DNA of 64,000 nt from Siphonodentalium dalli (lineage: Eukaryota; Mollusca; Scaphopoda; Gadilida; Siphonodentaliidae): contig CP136063.1 in NCBI GenBank assembly GCA_032622095.1, positions 211,809,982-211,873,981 on the forward strand, read 5' to 3'. Under the pieces are notes generated by a model, which ran no database searches, was not told the origin of the DNA, and saw only the letters and a list, made by a program, of their open reading frames with translations. Shown here in pieces: positions 24,086-35,071 of the stretch. Each line of letters opens with the position of its first letter. Position 1 is the stretch's first letter. The position numbers were made by a program, and so were the translations under genes.

Positions 24086-25833
24086 TACACGATACGATAC
24101 GATTTTATTAGCTAAAGTTATCATGAATATTATGATGTTGAAGCTCAAAGAATAATACAGAATATGGTAATACATAAAATACGTGACGCATGCGCGAGTT
24201 GTGGGGGGGGGGGTGGGAGTAGCTATGTAATTTCAGTGGGAATTGTGGCGTGGTGTTATGGTGGTTCTAATGAGGTTTCCTTTAGCAGAATTGGCGAAAT
24301 CTAGAGTAAAGCCGCATGAAAATTACTAGGGGTGGGTGTTGTATCATAGGGTGGGGTGAGGGATTGTGGTTCCAATGAAGTTTCATTTTGAAATCAGGGG
24401 CAAAATATAGAGTGGTACCACCTGAGGAGTGGTGTATCCATAGGGAGGGGTTGGGGATATATAGTATGTCCATATTGTAGGGTTGTTCAGCTTGGCCCAT
24501 AGTTAAGCCCCAGGGTGTTCCTGGCAAAATTTGAGGGCTTTTTGGATAAAGAGAGTCAAATGGGCCAATATTCTACCTTTCTTAGTGTTGAAAAGTGCGT
24601 TCAGTTTCATCGTGTTTGGCCTGATATAGTAGTATGGTTCGATGTGTCTCTTCCTGATATCATTCAATTTTTGACATTTAAGGATAATGTGGAATTCGTC
24701 TCCTATTTCCAGGTTACATAGCTTGCATTTACGGTCGGTATACTCTGTGTTTGTCCAGGAACCCGTTTCAATTGGTAAATGATGATTTCTCGTTCTAAAT
24801 TTCACTAATCGTGAGACGGTGCATTGATTCCTGGATAGGATGTACGGTTCTTTGCCAAAGTTAGTTTTTACTATTCTGTAGAATCCGTATTTGCTGGACG
24901 ATGATATAGAACCCCTCCATTCTTGAATAAATATGTCGTGTAGTCTTTCTGTTATTGCTCTATTGAATTTCTTTGTTTCGGGGGCCCACTGGTTGATCCA
25001 AAATGACGACCGTCCCAATTCGTTCAAAGTATTACGTACGTATTTCAACCATGCATTATTGTTTGATGATGTAAGGGCGGAGTAATATAATTTTAGTGGT
25101 AACCTGTTTGTGGGCATATTCATAAGTTTTCCCCAATATGAGAGTAGTCTTGTTTTTATTTTGAGCTCTATCGGGTATATTCCTGTTTCACCGTAAATAA
25201 AGGTAGTGGCAGTTGATTTTTTTAAGCCGAACATGAATTTAAGGAACCATATCTCTAGCTTTCCGAACGCTGTTATATTTTCGTGACCCCATACTTCACA
25301 CCCGTATGTAATTATCGGTACAATGGTTTTTTCGTATATGTCAAGGGTACAATCGAATGTTAGTTTGTGCTTTCTAACTTTACTTATTAGGGTATACATT
25401 GCCTTTTTTGCGTCATTACATCTGAGGTCTCTCTCTCTTTTAAAGTTGCACGTTTTGCTGAACCAAGTACCTAGGTACTTAAAGTGATTTACACTTTCGA
25501 TGAGTTCGTCGTTTATGTGCAGTTTAAGTGGTAATTTAATCTTTTTTCGCCCACTGAAAATCATAGCTTTCGTTTTCGAATAATTTATGTTCAATTTCCA
25601 ATTGTCGCAGTACTGTGCGAAATGATTGAGCGCGGTCTGAAGATGCGATGCGGAGTTAGCCAGGATTACTGTATCATCTGCGTATATGAGTAGGAACAGC
25701 TTCTTGAAAATATCAAGATACTCGTCCGCAGATCCCACATAGTGGATACCATTACAATTTCGCGATTCGAGGAAAAGTTCAAGGTCGTTTAGGTACATTG
25801 AAAAAAGTATCGGGGATAATACACATACCTGTC
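24086..25833 (-). pseudogene. 5'-truncated LINE: C-terminal half of a reverse transcriptase ORF
   Basis: The minus-strand frame 25798-24503 (431 codons) is open and extends upstream to about 25830. It begins within the RT motif 'CVLSPILFSMYLNDLE', continues to the catalytic 'YADDT' box, then 'FKYLGT' and an 'IVPIITYGCEVWG' thumb-like region. It ends with the Cys/His motif C-K-L-C-x(8)-H-x(4)-C common at LINE C-termini. The fingers/palm start and endonuclease are absent, a classic 5' truncation from incomplete target-primed reverse transcription. An AATAAA followed by 'TCGTATCGTATCG' near 24086-24108 (minus strand) looks like the 3' tail. Clade not assigned. Confidence 0.85.
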
Positions 25834-26239
25834 AATTGTGGCATAGTAGAACAGCGTGTTGTGTCGCACAATGTCGACAAACAATTGCTGGTGAATGACC
25901 CAGATGTTAAAGCATGAACCCAGAGCACGATATACACCCAACTCATTGGTTCAGCATGGGCATGAGTCGCGCCATGGTACTTCGGGACTTGTTGATTTTC
26001 TAATTTAGGTCATAGTCGTAAATTTTACGCAGATGTGAATGACTCATGCGTGCGGGCCAAGAATAATGCGATAAAATACGTGTCTTAATTGGGTCATCGA
26101 TACCGAGGTGGCTTGTTCCAACTTAAGCATGTATATTTTGTAGATTTTGATTCAAGTTCAGATTCACTGCATCTTATCTGTCAGTTTCCGGTGGGAACTT
26201 TACTGTTCAATTTTACTGAGGTGAGCACTTTTAATATCA
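25834..26239. other. Non-coding sequence
   Basis: No gene or delimited repeat. The ORF at 26089-26280 is unsupported. Confidence 0.4.
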
Positions 26240-26517
26240 GAATACAAGCTGAATGTGCAGTTAAATTATATTTATCATGACGTACAATCTGACCTCTTTA
26301 CTATACATGATGTTCCACCACACATTGGGATGGGCATGGGGTGGGACACTTCTTTTATTATAAATACAAGCTTTTCGTGCAGTTAATATATATGTAGTAT
26401 GACGTTTATACTTTATGGTCCATTACACATGTTGGAGTGGGCCATGCATGGGGGTAGGGCACTTCTTATATTAGAGTTGAAGCTTACCGAACAGTCAAAA
26501 TATGCATATCATAATGT
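26240..26517 (+). repeat. Diverged ~115-120-bp tandem repeat next to the array edge
   Basis: Three successive segments begin 'aatacaagct' (26241), 'aatacaagct' (26363) and 'gttgaagctt' (26476). The first two complete segments share 'gcagtta', 'atgacgt', 'gggcatg' and 'gg(g)cacttctt'. The third is cut by the array boundary at 26518. Confidence 0.6.
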
Positions 26518-26775
26518 GAATAAAATATAACACATATAACTGCATATAACTGCAGAAGATCGAATCGCATGCAAACGTTCTGAGAAATGTTCAGATATAG
26601 TTCAACAAGTTCAACTAACGCCCTATCTGAGCACTCCATAACGGGCTATGGGAGTTACGAGCCAGTGAATATTTAGTATCGAAATGGTTAAGCAGCGTGT
26701 ACTGGAGTGTAAGAATTCAACGTTAACAATTTGTTCAATGTTTTCATGATTTTATTCTTAATTTCAGGCCACACA

Positions 26776-27252
26776 ATGCAGCGAGTTGGAAACACCCATG
26801 TCTACAAAACAAGGGACAGCAGTGTCGTCATCTGGAGCACGAACGGAGATGATAGTCTAGAGACACAGTATCTCCGTAACATAGGAAACAAGATACACGA
26901 CACATCGACAGAATTCGCACTAAATGCCACGTTCACGTGCAAAACACCAGGATACACCAAGACCGGTAACTCTAAACGAGCGTCTCCAAGAAAGCTGCTG
27001 TTCAGAAACCGACTTGTGACTACGGGAGTGACAAGACATATCTCCACTCCCAAGAACTGCGTGTCCATGCCCAACCTAACTGCTATAAATGACCCAAAGA
27101 CAACAAATGAACCAGAGGCGGTAGAGAAACGTGATGAACATGAGAAGTACGAACCGAAGGAGAGAAAAGCCTTCACAAAGAAACTCAAGAACTTCTACAA
27201 GAGCTGCAAACTCCAGACTAAACGAGGGCTGCGTATTCTCACCTTCCTGTGA
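26776..27252 (+). CDS. Array gene copy 1: uncharacterised 158-aa basic protein, no exon 1
   Basis: Intact frame starting at the ATG eight bases after the splice acceptor (intron end 'ttaatttcag'). It carries the 'edge' variants T22, T61, K73, N139 and T156. AATAAA is at 27396-27401. Homology to the unit begins only at 26518, inside the intron, so this copy lacks the TATA box, exon 1 and splice donor of its siblings. It is probably not expressed from the usual promoter. Its frame is open, which may simply reflect youth. Confidence 0.6.
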   Translation: MQRVGNTHVYKTRDSSVVIWSTNGDDSLETQYLRNIGNKIHDTSTEFALNATFTCKTPGYTKTGNSKRASPRKLLFRNRLVTTGVTRHISTPKNCVSMPNLTAINDPKTTNEPEAVEKRDEHEKYEPKERKAFTKKLKNFYKSCKLQTKRGLRILTFL

Positions 27253-27401
27253 GGCACCATTATCCCCTCACATTGCTGTTTTCTCATCACGTGACCATTA
27301 TTGTACAATTATTGTATATAAATAATATGAAATTGTATATACCAATCCAATTTGTACAGCATTTTATCGTTGTTGAGTTTGTTTAGTTTTGTTTCAATAA
27401 A

Positions 27402-28625
27402 TATAATTTTTGTGTTCAACCCTTTCTGAATTGTCTATCTATTGGAACATACGCGAACCGGGTTCGTAAAAGGTTGGGTGGCTTATTTTGTACTGACCAA
27501 GAATATTGCATAATTATGCTTATTAATCTATGTCTTAAACAGTTGAACTAGTTGTTTACATATATGATATATGACATCTGTTTATAAAGTGTTCGGATGC
27601 GATTCTCTTTGTCAGATAGACAGAAAACATCCACATACATATTCCATACAATTTTACTTTGTTTTCTTTGAACCAAAACAAGGCCAGAAAGTCGAAAATG
27701 GTATCACTCATAAAACAAATTATTGGACCAAACTCAGATTAAATTTGTACACTTAGACCACACACATGTCACCTTTAATTCCGAACTTCCGAGCCAAAAA
27801 GTGCAAAAATAATTTGACTAAAACATATTCGAACTTGACATGTATTTTTACAGAGAAACACACATACCGACTTCAGTTCCGATAAAATAATCCAAAACGT
27901 TATGCCGTGATCGGTCGGAACCCAAAATGTTAACGGACGAACATAAAATATATATACGACCGTTCTTTTCAAACCAGTGGATGTAATTTGGGCTATAAAA
28001 CTTTCTGACCCTTTCTTGTCGATCTCCTTACAATCTGACATTCTTCATATAGGAACTCCTATTGCGTGGCCTACTACTTGGCTTGCATCTAAATAGCTCC
28101 CCACCATACATGCTCCGCGAATTTGCCATGCTTTGTATTTTGGTACCTTTTGTTACACAGCACCATGGTGTTGTATAAACCCGTGTGTGTGTGGGGGGGG
28201 GGGGGTGGGTCCATCTGCAACTGGGGGTTGCATTATTTTATGAGTCGCTATCGCAATAATATATATTTATTTTATTACCCTGTATGTATGCATGTTCCCA
28301 GAGTAGATTCATAACATAGCATATATGCATGCTGGTAATTAAAGGACGGGACTTTTTTGTTGTTGTTGTTTTTTTTTATAATTTGTCACAATGCACGCCT
28401 TTCGGTTCTGCGCCCGATGATAGAAATATTCCTTTTTATCATTACCGCTCGATAATCTAGTAGCTAAACGCATCCTTTGTGCGATGCCGCGAAATTAACA
28501 GTGTTCACCAATCACCAGTGGTACCGTTGTGTGTAATTCGGACATAACACACCTTTAAGCGATGCCGCCATGGTTGTTTTGATTGCAAGTCGGCTTCTCT
28601 TCTCAGTCGGGTTGTTTGTCGTCAA
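27402..28625. other. Unit spacer 1 with presumptive upstream promoter region
   Basis: This is the reference layout for all spacers. In order it holds the palindrome 'cgaaccgggttcg' (27453), an AT-rich middle, a GT run with a 13-G tract (28193-28205), the hairpin 'TGCAACTGGGGGTTGCA', two 'gcgatgccgc' 10-mers about 80 bp apart (about 28481 and 28560) and a CCAAT box (28508-28512). It then reaches the copy-2 core promoter, which is split off by the LINE. The 61- and 88-codon ORFs that recur in every spacer (here 27571-27756 and 27775-28041) have no recognisable domain and follow DNA identity, so they are not called. Confidence 0.6.
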
Positions 28626-28650
28626 ACATTCTGACGATAATTCAGGTGAT
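28626..28650. repeat. Left 25-bp target-site duplication of the LINE
   Basis: Identical to 35547-35571. It runs from 'acattctgacg' to 'ttcaggtgat' and is unit sequence normally present once. Confidence 0.95.
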
Positions 28651-29163
28651 ATATATATATCTTTATTGCCTCCAGTATTGAAGATTTAACAAGACATAGT
28701 ATACATGAATGTAACATAAATACATTTAGCAATCAAGAAGTAATGAAAAGACAGACAAGAGAACAAACTACCGAGGAAAAGAATACCATTCTAATTGTAT
28801 GTACACGAACACGAGCTTACATATCACATCAACAGAAAACACACACCCTCTCGACCACACCCGTACGCATATACAATCTAACACATGGCGCAGACACAAA
28901 CACAACCGTACATACATACGTTATGATGCACTGTCACAACAGCACACCATAAGCAGGTGCATACAATTACAAAAGGAACTCTAGTTGGAGTTGGATTCGC
29001 TTAGAAGAATCTCTCTCCCCAAAGAGTCAGCAAACGCAATGCCCTTGCTCGACAATAGCTCCCCTATAAATGTATGCACCCATTAAGTGGAATAGACTAT
29101 ATGTAGGATGATGTTGCGACAGTGCAAACGCTAGCGCAAGAAAACATATACACACACGTATAC

Positions 29164-29165
29164 AC

Positions 29166-29231
<66 letters not shown>
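29164..29231. repeat. (CA)n microsatellite in the LINE 3' UTR
   Basis: About 30 uninterrupted CA units, with degenerate CA/TA-rich flanks from 29140 to 29265. Confidence 0.95.
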
Positions 29232-29232
<1 letters not shown>

Positions 29233-29409
29233 ATCACACCCTCATATACACATACCTATGCATACATATATATATAATGATTTATTAATTTATTCATGTT
29301 TATTTAATTTGTCGTCTTCGGATTTTATGGACAGGACAGAATGTGGTACATTTAAGTACGACTTATGGTGAACACCCGTAACGTTCAAACTTCAAAGATC
29401 AAAGGTTGT

Positions 29410-32400
29410 TTAACACAAACCGTCATGCGTAGTGGCTGAGAGTTCGACATAGCTCCTCCAAATTAAGTTTGTGTGAAGAACAATGAATCTCGTAAACTTT
29501 GATGTATCCTCAACTTGCTCAAGAAATGTGAATATATCACGTGGAAGATGTGTGAGATGGAGCAATACGAGGTCGCTGTTGCTGAGACTCGTGGCCCATA
29601 CGAATAGCGGTATGCCGAAACGATCAATCATCTGGTACCACATTTCGTTTCTGTGGGAATGCATAAGTGGGCTACTGCATGAGATAAGTGCGTGCTCGAT
29701 AATATCAGAGTGTGACTGACAGCATAATGTGCATGTGTTTTGTTGAGAGAATGCGCTTCCTGCGATGAGCTGACCGACTGTGATAAATGCAATCTTATGC
29801 ATAGGGTATTTACGACATGTTCTCCATAAGTGACACATAGTAGGGTTTGGTTGAATTTCTCGAAAACGCGCAAATGAAGTGTCACAATTTGTTCTCTCTG
29901 TCCATTTCTGTACGCATTTGTCGTTAATCGCGGTTTTTGTAATGCGTTTCCATTCGGATTTCAGAGGAAATGAGCAGAAATGAGCATACTGATGCATATG
30001 CTCGGATAGGTTGTATTCAACAAGAGTGTTGTTAATGTCGCTGATGAAGGAATTTGGGTTTTCCAGTTGTCCCGTGAAGTACATGTGAAGTCTTGTGACA
30101 AAAATTTCCTTGCAAGCTTTGCCAGGAGGCATACGGCATAGGCTTCCAAACAAATTGAGTTTCCTGGCATCAATCAATGACTTGATAGGATGGATGCCAA
30201 GCATCCCCAAAACGATATCAGTGCGAGCACGTACAGGAAGTCCCTGGATATGCTTGAGGCAGAAGCGATGAATTTTCTCAAGAGTTGACCAATGGGTTTC
30301 TGATAGACCACACAATAGTTCAGATCCGTATAGACCCTTTGGAATAATTATGGATCTGTAAAGAGTTTCGCAACTTTGAGGGGTGATTCCACCTGCATAC
30401 ATACCAGCATTGCTCAGCATGAAGTAGGTGGATCTTATTTTGTTGACAATACAGTCGATGAACTCACGAGCGAAGTCGCTTCTATGCAACGTTATGCCAA
30501 GATGGGTTATGTGATCAGTTTCGTCTACATACCCGTCACCAAGTTTCCATCTCCTTGGATGCACAGGCAGATTCTTCACTTTTTCATTGAATACAATGGT
30601 TTTACATTTCTGTGCGTTGTATGTAAACCGCCACAATCGGCTATACATTGTGCAAATATCACAGAGGCGTTGTAGGCCCACGTTTGTGAGCGAAAAGAGC
30701 GTCATATCATCCGCTTGAGTTGGCGACCCGCAGTTTGTGGAGACAATCCGAAGACCATAGTTCGATGCCTCGAGTTCATATAACAGATCATCTATATACA
30801 ACATGTATAAAAGAGGGGATAAAATTCCCCCTTGTCGCGTCCCTTGTAGTATTTTGATTTCCCTTGACATTGATTTACCATAATTGACGAAGCACGAAAA
30901 GCCCGACAACATCTCCCGTAGTATGAACCATATATGTCCACGGAAACCACGATTGTAAAGTTTGATCAATAGGCCGTCTAACCACACAGTATCAAAGGCT
31001 TTACGGACATCTAGGAAACATGCATACAGCTTACTATTCTGCTCTGATGTGTAATTGATGCATTCGCTAACAACATATGATGACATTAAGCAACTTATTT
31101 CTTTCTGGAACCCGTTCTGAAGGGGGTGAACTTTAACGAGATATGGTGTATTAATTTCGAAGCGATTGAGCAGAACCTTTTCCAGGAGCTTATAGAATAT
31201 GGGTAAGAGTGTAATTGCTCTGTAGCTATCGAACTTGTTCTTTGGTTTGTCTCCACCCTTATGCAAGGAAATCATTAATCCCGTCTTGGCCATTTTTGGA
31301 ACATGTCTGAGTTTCAACATCATAGACAGCATGTATGCTGTGCAGTTGAGCAATGTATCGCCACCATGTACCACATGCTCATAGCATATGCGGTCGGGAC
31401 CTGGGGCTTTCCCCTTTTTGGCATTACTAATAGCGTTATTGAGCTCTCTGTGTGATATCTCATAAATGAGAGATTGGTCTACTTTAGAAGGTGACTTATG
31501 TTCAGAAATATCTGCAATCAAAAGTTGTATCTTCTCCAGATGTTCTGAATCGAAAGTGGGCGATTGTAGAGGTGAATATAGTTGTTCATAGTAATCTGCC
31601 CATGCAGCGGTGATGTCCGACGTATTCCGGATTATTTTGCCATTTACATTGAATAATTTACTATCCGGTATTGATTTCGATCTTTTGTTGTTAAAGAGCT
31701 TGAAAAAGAGACCCTGGTCTAACTCAGCTGAATTATCAATTTGTTCATTTTGAGCAGACATGTATTGCCCATTACATTTGCGAAGTTCGCGGCGAAATTT
31801 GCGTTTAGCTTCTTTATAGTTGCCGTAGCTGATATTTACAATACCTCTCGGTCTCCCTTCTTCTAGCCATCTATTTCTAGTATTGCGCATTTCGCAGTGG
31901 AGTGATTCCAAAGAGTCGTTCCAATACGGTTTGGCGAAAGATTTGAAAGACTTTTTTGGTATGTGCTGCGTTGTAGCTTTGTTTATCGCACTAACAACAG
32001 AATCGTAGTACGAATCGAGATCATCGATGTCAGATATGGCAAAGTTCGGAAGACTGTCCTGCACGGCGGTTTGATAAGCATTGATTAAGTCTTCCGAGGC
32101 AGTGAACTTTTTCCAATTGCATGCTGAAATTTGGTTTTCTGAGCGACCCATTTTATTATTATGTGGGTAATTTATGACCATTTTAATTGGCCTATGATTA
32201 GAGACATCCAGTGAATCGTCGTCGATGATTTCGATTTTCTGTACTAGGTACGATTCTTCCTCGGGAATGAGGATGTGGTCTATCATGGTACCTGGTCCAC
32301 CATCGGTGGGTACGTATGTCGCAGAAGGCCCAATACAAGCGTCAGTATTGTTGACAGACACCAGTGATTTTTGTGAGATAAGTTTGGATAAACTTCTATT

Positions 32401-32982
32401 TCTGGCATCCGATCTCTGTACACTGCCGTTAAAGTCACCCATTACAATGACGTGCCCTATTTCTGTGTACATATCGATAAGGTCTTGCACACGATTTATA
32501 TAGTCTCTATACATTGTGACTGGGTAATTGCTGGAAGGGAGGTACACCTGAAAGATGTATACATACTGTGATTCTGATATCTGTATTTGAATGCCACAAA
32601 TGCGATCGTCGTCGTATTGGATGACTGAAACGGCACTGTCCAAACTAGCATGCCATATAATGGCAACTCCGCCTTTCGGCCTTCCCGCCCTTCTCATTTG
32701 TAACGGTATTCTTTGTGAATAGTCACAAACTATATGGTAGCGATAATTTTGGTGTAATGTGTTGAGAAAATGAGAATTGTGCTCCCAGAGCCAATGCTCA
32801 CTCACTCCAATTACACCAACATTTTCCTGTGCGAGAAGGCTCGAGAGGTAGGAACTGCTACCGAAAATCCCAGTAGCGTTCCATGTGCAAATATTCAACA
32901 ACATTATGAAAATTATCAATAAGTTGCACAAACAGTGGCAAGCGCTAGATTCACCAGCATAATTACGTAATACGTGTAACAT
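29410..32982 (-). CDS. LINE ORF2: APE endonuclease - reverse transcriptase
   Basis: About 1190 residues from the first ATG (32982-32980). The frame is open five codons further upstream, with a stop at 33001-33003. The N-terminal endonuclease starts 'LNICTWNATG' and has 'RPKGGVAIIWH', 'GDFNGS' (about residue 181), 'MIDHIL' and 'SNHRPI' (about 259), the usual catalytic blocks. The RT has 'KAPGPD' (about 523), 'FLDVRKAFDTVW', 'QGTRQGGILSPLL' and the catalytic 'QADDM' box (about 755), where Q-A replaces the commoner Y/F-A. A C-terminal C-T-L-C-x(8)-H-x(4)-C Cys/His motif lies near 1083. It would nick target DNA and copy the element's RNA. Its ORF1 partner lies 77 bp upstream. The clade is not assigned. 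Confidence 0.95.
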   Translation of the reverse strand: MLHVLRNYAGESSACHCLCNLLIIFIMLLNICTWNATGIFGSSSYLSSLLAQENVGVIGVSEHWLWEHNSHFLNTLHQNYRYHIVCDYSQRIPLQMRRAGRPKGGVAIIWHASLDSAVSVIQYDDDRICGIQIQISESQYVYIFQVYLPSSNYPVTMYRDYINRVQDLIDMYTEIGHVIVMGDFNGSVQRSDARNRSLSKLISQKSLVSVNNTDACIGPSATYVPTDGGPGTMIDHILIPEEESYLVQKIEIIDDDSLDVSNHRPIKMVINYPHNNKMGRSENQISACNWKKFTASEDLINAYQTAVQDSLPNFAISDIDDLDSYYDSVVSAINKATTQHIPKKSFKSFAKPYWNDSLESLHCEMRNTRNRWLEEGRPRGIVNISYGNYKEAKRKFRRELRKCNGQYMSAQNEQIDNSAELDQGLFFKLFNNKRSKSIPDSKLFNVNGKIIRNTSDITAAWADYYEQLYSPLQSPTFDSEHLEKIQLLIADISEHKSPSKVDQSLIYEISHRELNNAISNAKKGKAPGPDRICYEHVVHGGDTLLNCTAYMLSMMLKLRHVPKMAKTGLMISLHKGGDKPKNKFDSYRAITLLPIFYKLLEKVLLNRFEINTPYLVKVHPLQNGFQKEISCLMSSYVVSECINYTSEQNSKLYACFLDVRKAFDTVWLDGLLIKLYNRGFRGHIWFILREMLSGFSCFVNYGKSMSREIKILQGTRQGGILSPLLYMLYIDDLLYELEASNYGLRIVSTNCGSPTQADDMTLFSLTNVGLQRLCDICTMYSRLWRFTYNAQKCKTIVFNEKVKNLPVHPRRWKLGDGYVDETDHITHLGITLHRSDFAREFIDCIVNKIRSTYFMLSNAGMYAGGITPQSCETLYRSIIIPKGLYGSELLCGLSETHWSTLEKIHRFCLKHIQGLPVRARTDIVLGMLGIHPIKSLIDARKLNLFGSLCRMPPGKACKEIFVTRLHMYFTGQLENPNSFISDINNTLVEYNLSEHMHQYAHFCSFPLKSEWKRITKTAINDKCVQKWTERTNCDTSFARFREIQPNPTMCHLWRTCRKYPMHKIAFITVGQLIAGSAFSQQNTCTLCCQSHSDIIEHALISCSSPLMHSHRNEMWYQMIDRFGIPLFVWATSLSNSDLVLLHLTHLPRDIFTFLEQVEDTSKFTRFIVLHTNLIWRSYVELSATTHDGLC

Positions 32983-33058
32983 GGTTGAGCGATTCAAGGT
33001 TCAAATGCATATGCAGGCACAAGATTTGGTATTTGATTTGTTGCTATGCGAGTTGATT

Positions 33059-35071
33059 TTATTGTTGTTGTTGTTGTTGTTGTCGTTGGTATTGATGTTT
33101 CCCACGTATATCCTCAGTTGTGTTATGGTAGTTATTGTCACGTCTATCGTCAAAGGAACGTTTGGACAGCCAATGTCTACATAATACGGCAATAGGCCAG
33201 AAACCTTTCCTGAGTACTTCATCAACATCATCCACATGAATATTTATTCTGGCTGACACAGGACCGTCAGCTCTTCCACCTTGCAGGATTCGAACAACTG
33301 AGTGACGCACTTCAAATTCATCCAGATAATCAGAAAGCACATATGCATCGACTTTAACATCTAGGTTACCGAGGAACACACGCGATGTTCTAATAGGGCC
33401 GTCGTTTGACTTTTGATAGAACCTGGAAAAGGATGCGTTGTTCGATGAGTAGTTATTTCGCGAAGGGCGTCTGTTGTGGTTTGAATGATCATCGTTAGCA
33501 CCAGGCTTCTCTGATTGCAGGTGGCTCCGTTTATTGGAGTGTCGAGTGTCTTCTGTGGAATCGTGGTGGGTGTCGTCACAATCATCCACAGGAATATCAC
33601 GGAGGTCATAATTGGATTGTTGGTTGTCAACGTGCGTGTCATGATTAGCGTGACGCGCATAGTTAATAGAGTTATTCTTCTTGTCGAGTGATGTGTTTTT
33701 TGGCTCTTTATCTGTGCGTTTAACGTGAGAAGAACTTGGTGTAGACGTTTCCTGCGGGTTGAATTTTGAAGCACTAGGTATGGGTGAAGATGGGTGCTTG
33801 CTAATACCAACCAGCTGAATGTCTGCATGGCTAACTGACGGCGATTGTGGGTATCCTCTTGTATCAATTGGGTTTTGCGATCGGTTAGCGTGGATTGTGT
33901 TCCATGTCAAGTGGGCGAATTTGTTGAGTTCGCCATATATATGGCCGACGAAACTTTGCATATCAGCTTTGAGGTTCTCTGTGCAGCGATGTTCACAATC
34001 ACAATTGGCATTGTCAGATGTTTTTTGTGAGTTCGATTTGCCCTTCAAGTTGTTCTTGTTGTGTAACTCTTCGAGTGTTTTTATCCTTCCACCAATGGAT
34101 GCTATTGAGCCTTTGGTTGAGTTGACTTGAGTCAGAAACAGTTCACACTTATCCAAGATTGTTGAAATGTCTTGCTTCATTGTTTTCATGTCGGCCTTCA
34201 TTTTAGCAATGCCATTGCATTTATCGCTCTCGATGCGCTCCACCGCAAGGCTGTTTGTATACGATACACGTTCAACTGCTTCAAGTCTGCGTAAAATATC
34301 TTGTTGTGAAACTTCATTGGTGCTAACTCGAGCTGAGAGGTCGGACGAGAAGGTATCAATCTGTGTTTGCATTTTGTCCTTTGACTGCTGTAGAAGGGTT
34401 ATATTCGTTCGAACTCCGATGTCATTGTATATATCCTCTGTGGTGTTAGTTCTCTCGGAATCAGGTTCCATATCGCATGTTTCATCCGGCAGAATTTTAG
34501 GCGTGGAGTTGGCTTTAGACTGGCTCTGATGTTGGCTTCTGGTACGTGATGCACTCAACATATGCACAATATATTCTACCTTCTCTTCAAGTAGACAATA
34601 GAAAAGGTTGTAGATGTCAATTGCCAACTTTTTGGACACAGGCTCAGAGGTTTTAGTCTGAATTCGCCGTTTCAGAATTGCATCTGGAGCTATATTAACA
34701 ATTTTAAGTTTTTTAATTTCACCAAATAATGTCAGTCGCATTGCTTCTAGTTTTGATTCTACTTCCTTTGTCGAGTATAGTAGTTTGGCTACGAACGCGT
34801 CCTTAGGCGTATTGTGTACGAACTCCATCATTAGCATAATGTAGAACTTAATGTCTTTATCGACGCTGCTATCGATTTGCAAACTCGTAGTGAAACAATT
34901 GAATGCGTTCGTAAACATAGTACATGTATTTGGTTCCTGACTTTGAGCGTAGGTGTGGTCAGGTACTTTTGACTCCATATTTGGGGTATCAAGGTTCGAA
35001 GGCACAATCGTGTTGGCGCACATGGAGTCCATATTGAGGATGGCATCTGTTTCAGTCAGAATATTATCCAT
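33059..35071 (-). CDS. LINE ORF1: RNA-binding-type protein
   Basis: 670 residues from the first ATG. The N-terminal half is helical-looking, with heptad-rich and acidic-basic segments (about 200-340) that could form a coiled coil. The middle is Ser/Asn/His/Asp-rich and probably disordered. Near the C-terminus, 'RVFLGNLDVKVDAYVLSDYL' begins an RRM-like fold (about residues 555-630), followed by a basic tail ending in polyglutamine encoded by a CAA run (33062-33080). LINE ORF1 proteins generally bind element RNA. Assignment to that role rests on position, the RRM-like segment and co-orientation with ORF2. No zinc knuckle is seen. Confidence 0.85.
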   Translation of the reverse strand: MDNILTETDAILNMDSMCANTIVPSNLDTPNMESKVPDHTYAQSQEPNTCTMFTNAFNCFTTSLQIDSSVDKDIKFYIMLMMEFVHNTPKDAFVAKLLYSTKEVESKLEAMRLTLFGEIKKLKIVNIAPDAILKRRIQTKTSEPVSKKLAIDIYNLFYCLLEEKVEYIVHMLSASRTRSQHQSQSKANSTPKILPDETCDMEPDSERTNTTEDIYNDIGVRTNITLLQQSKDKMQTQIDTFSSDLSARVSTNEVSQQDILRRLEAVERVSYTNSLAVERIESDKCNGIAKMKADMKTMKQDISTILDKCELFLTQVNSTKGSIASIGGRIKTLEELHNKNNLKGKSNSQKTSDNANCDCEHRCTENLKADMQSFVGHIYGELNKFAHLTWNTIHANRSQNPIDTRGYPQSPSVSHADIQLVGISKHPSSPIPSASKFNPQETSTPSSSHVKRTDKEPKNTSLDKKNNSINYARHANHDTHVDNQQSNYDLRDIPVDDCDDTHHDSTEDTRHSNKRSHLQSEKPGANDDHSNHNRRPSRNNYSSNNASFSRFYQKSNDGPIRTSRVFLGNLDVKVDAYVLSDYLDEFEVRHSVVRILQGGRADGPVSARINIHVDDVDEVLRKGFWPIAVLCRHWLSKRSFDDRRDNNYHNTTEDIRGKHQYQRQQQQQQQ

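Noticed and set aside
24503-25798. A functional reverse transcriptase gene
   Set aside because: The open frame begins in the middle of the RT domain. The upstream RT half and endonuclease are missing.
26731-26775. N-terminal extension of the array protein (upstream in-frame ATG, hydrophobic MILFLIS)
   Set aside because: It lies within the predicted intron, before the 'ttaatttcag' acceptor, so it is removed on splicing. It would only matter in unspliced RNA.
27451-27470. tRNA gene or pol III B-box at the 'cgaaccgggttcg' palindrome
   Set aside because: No A-box at tRNA spacing and no cloverleaf. It is only a short palindrome.
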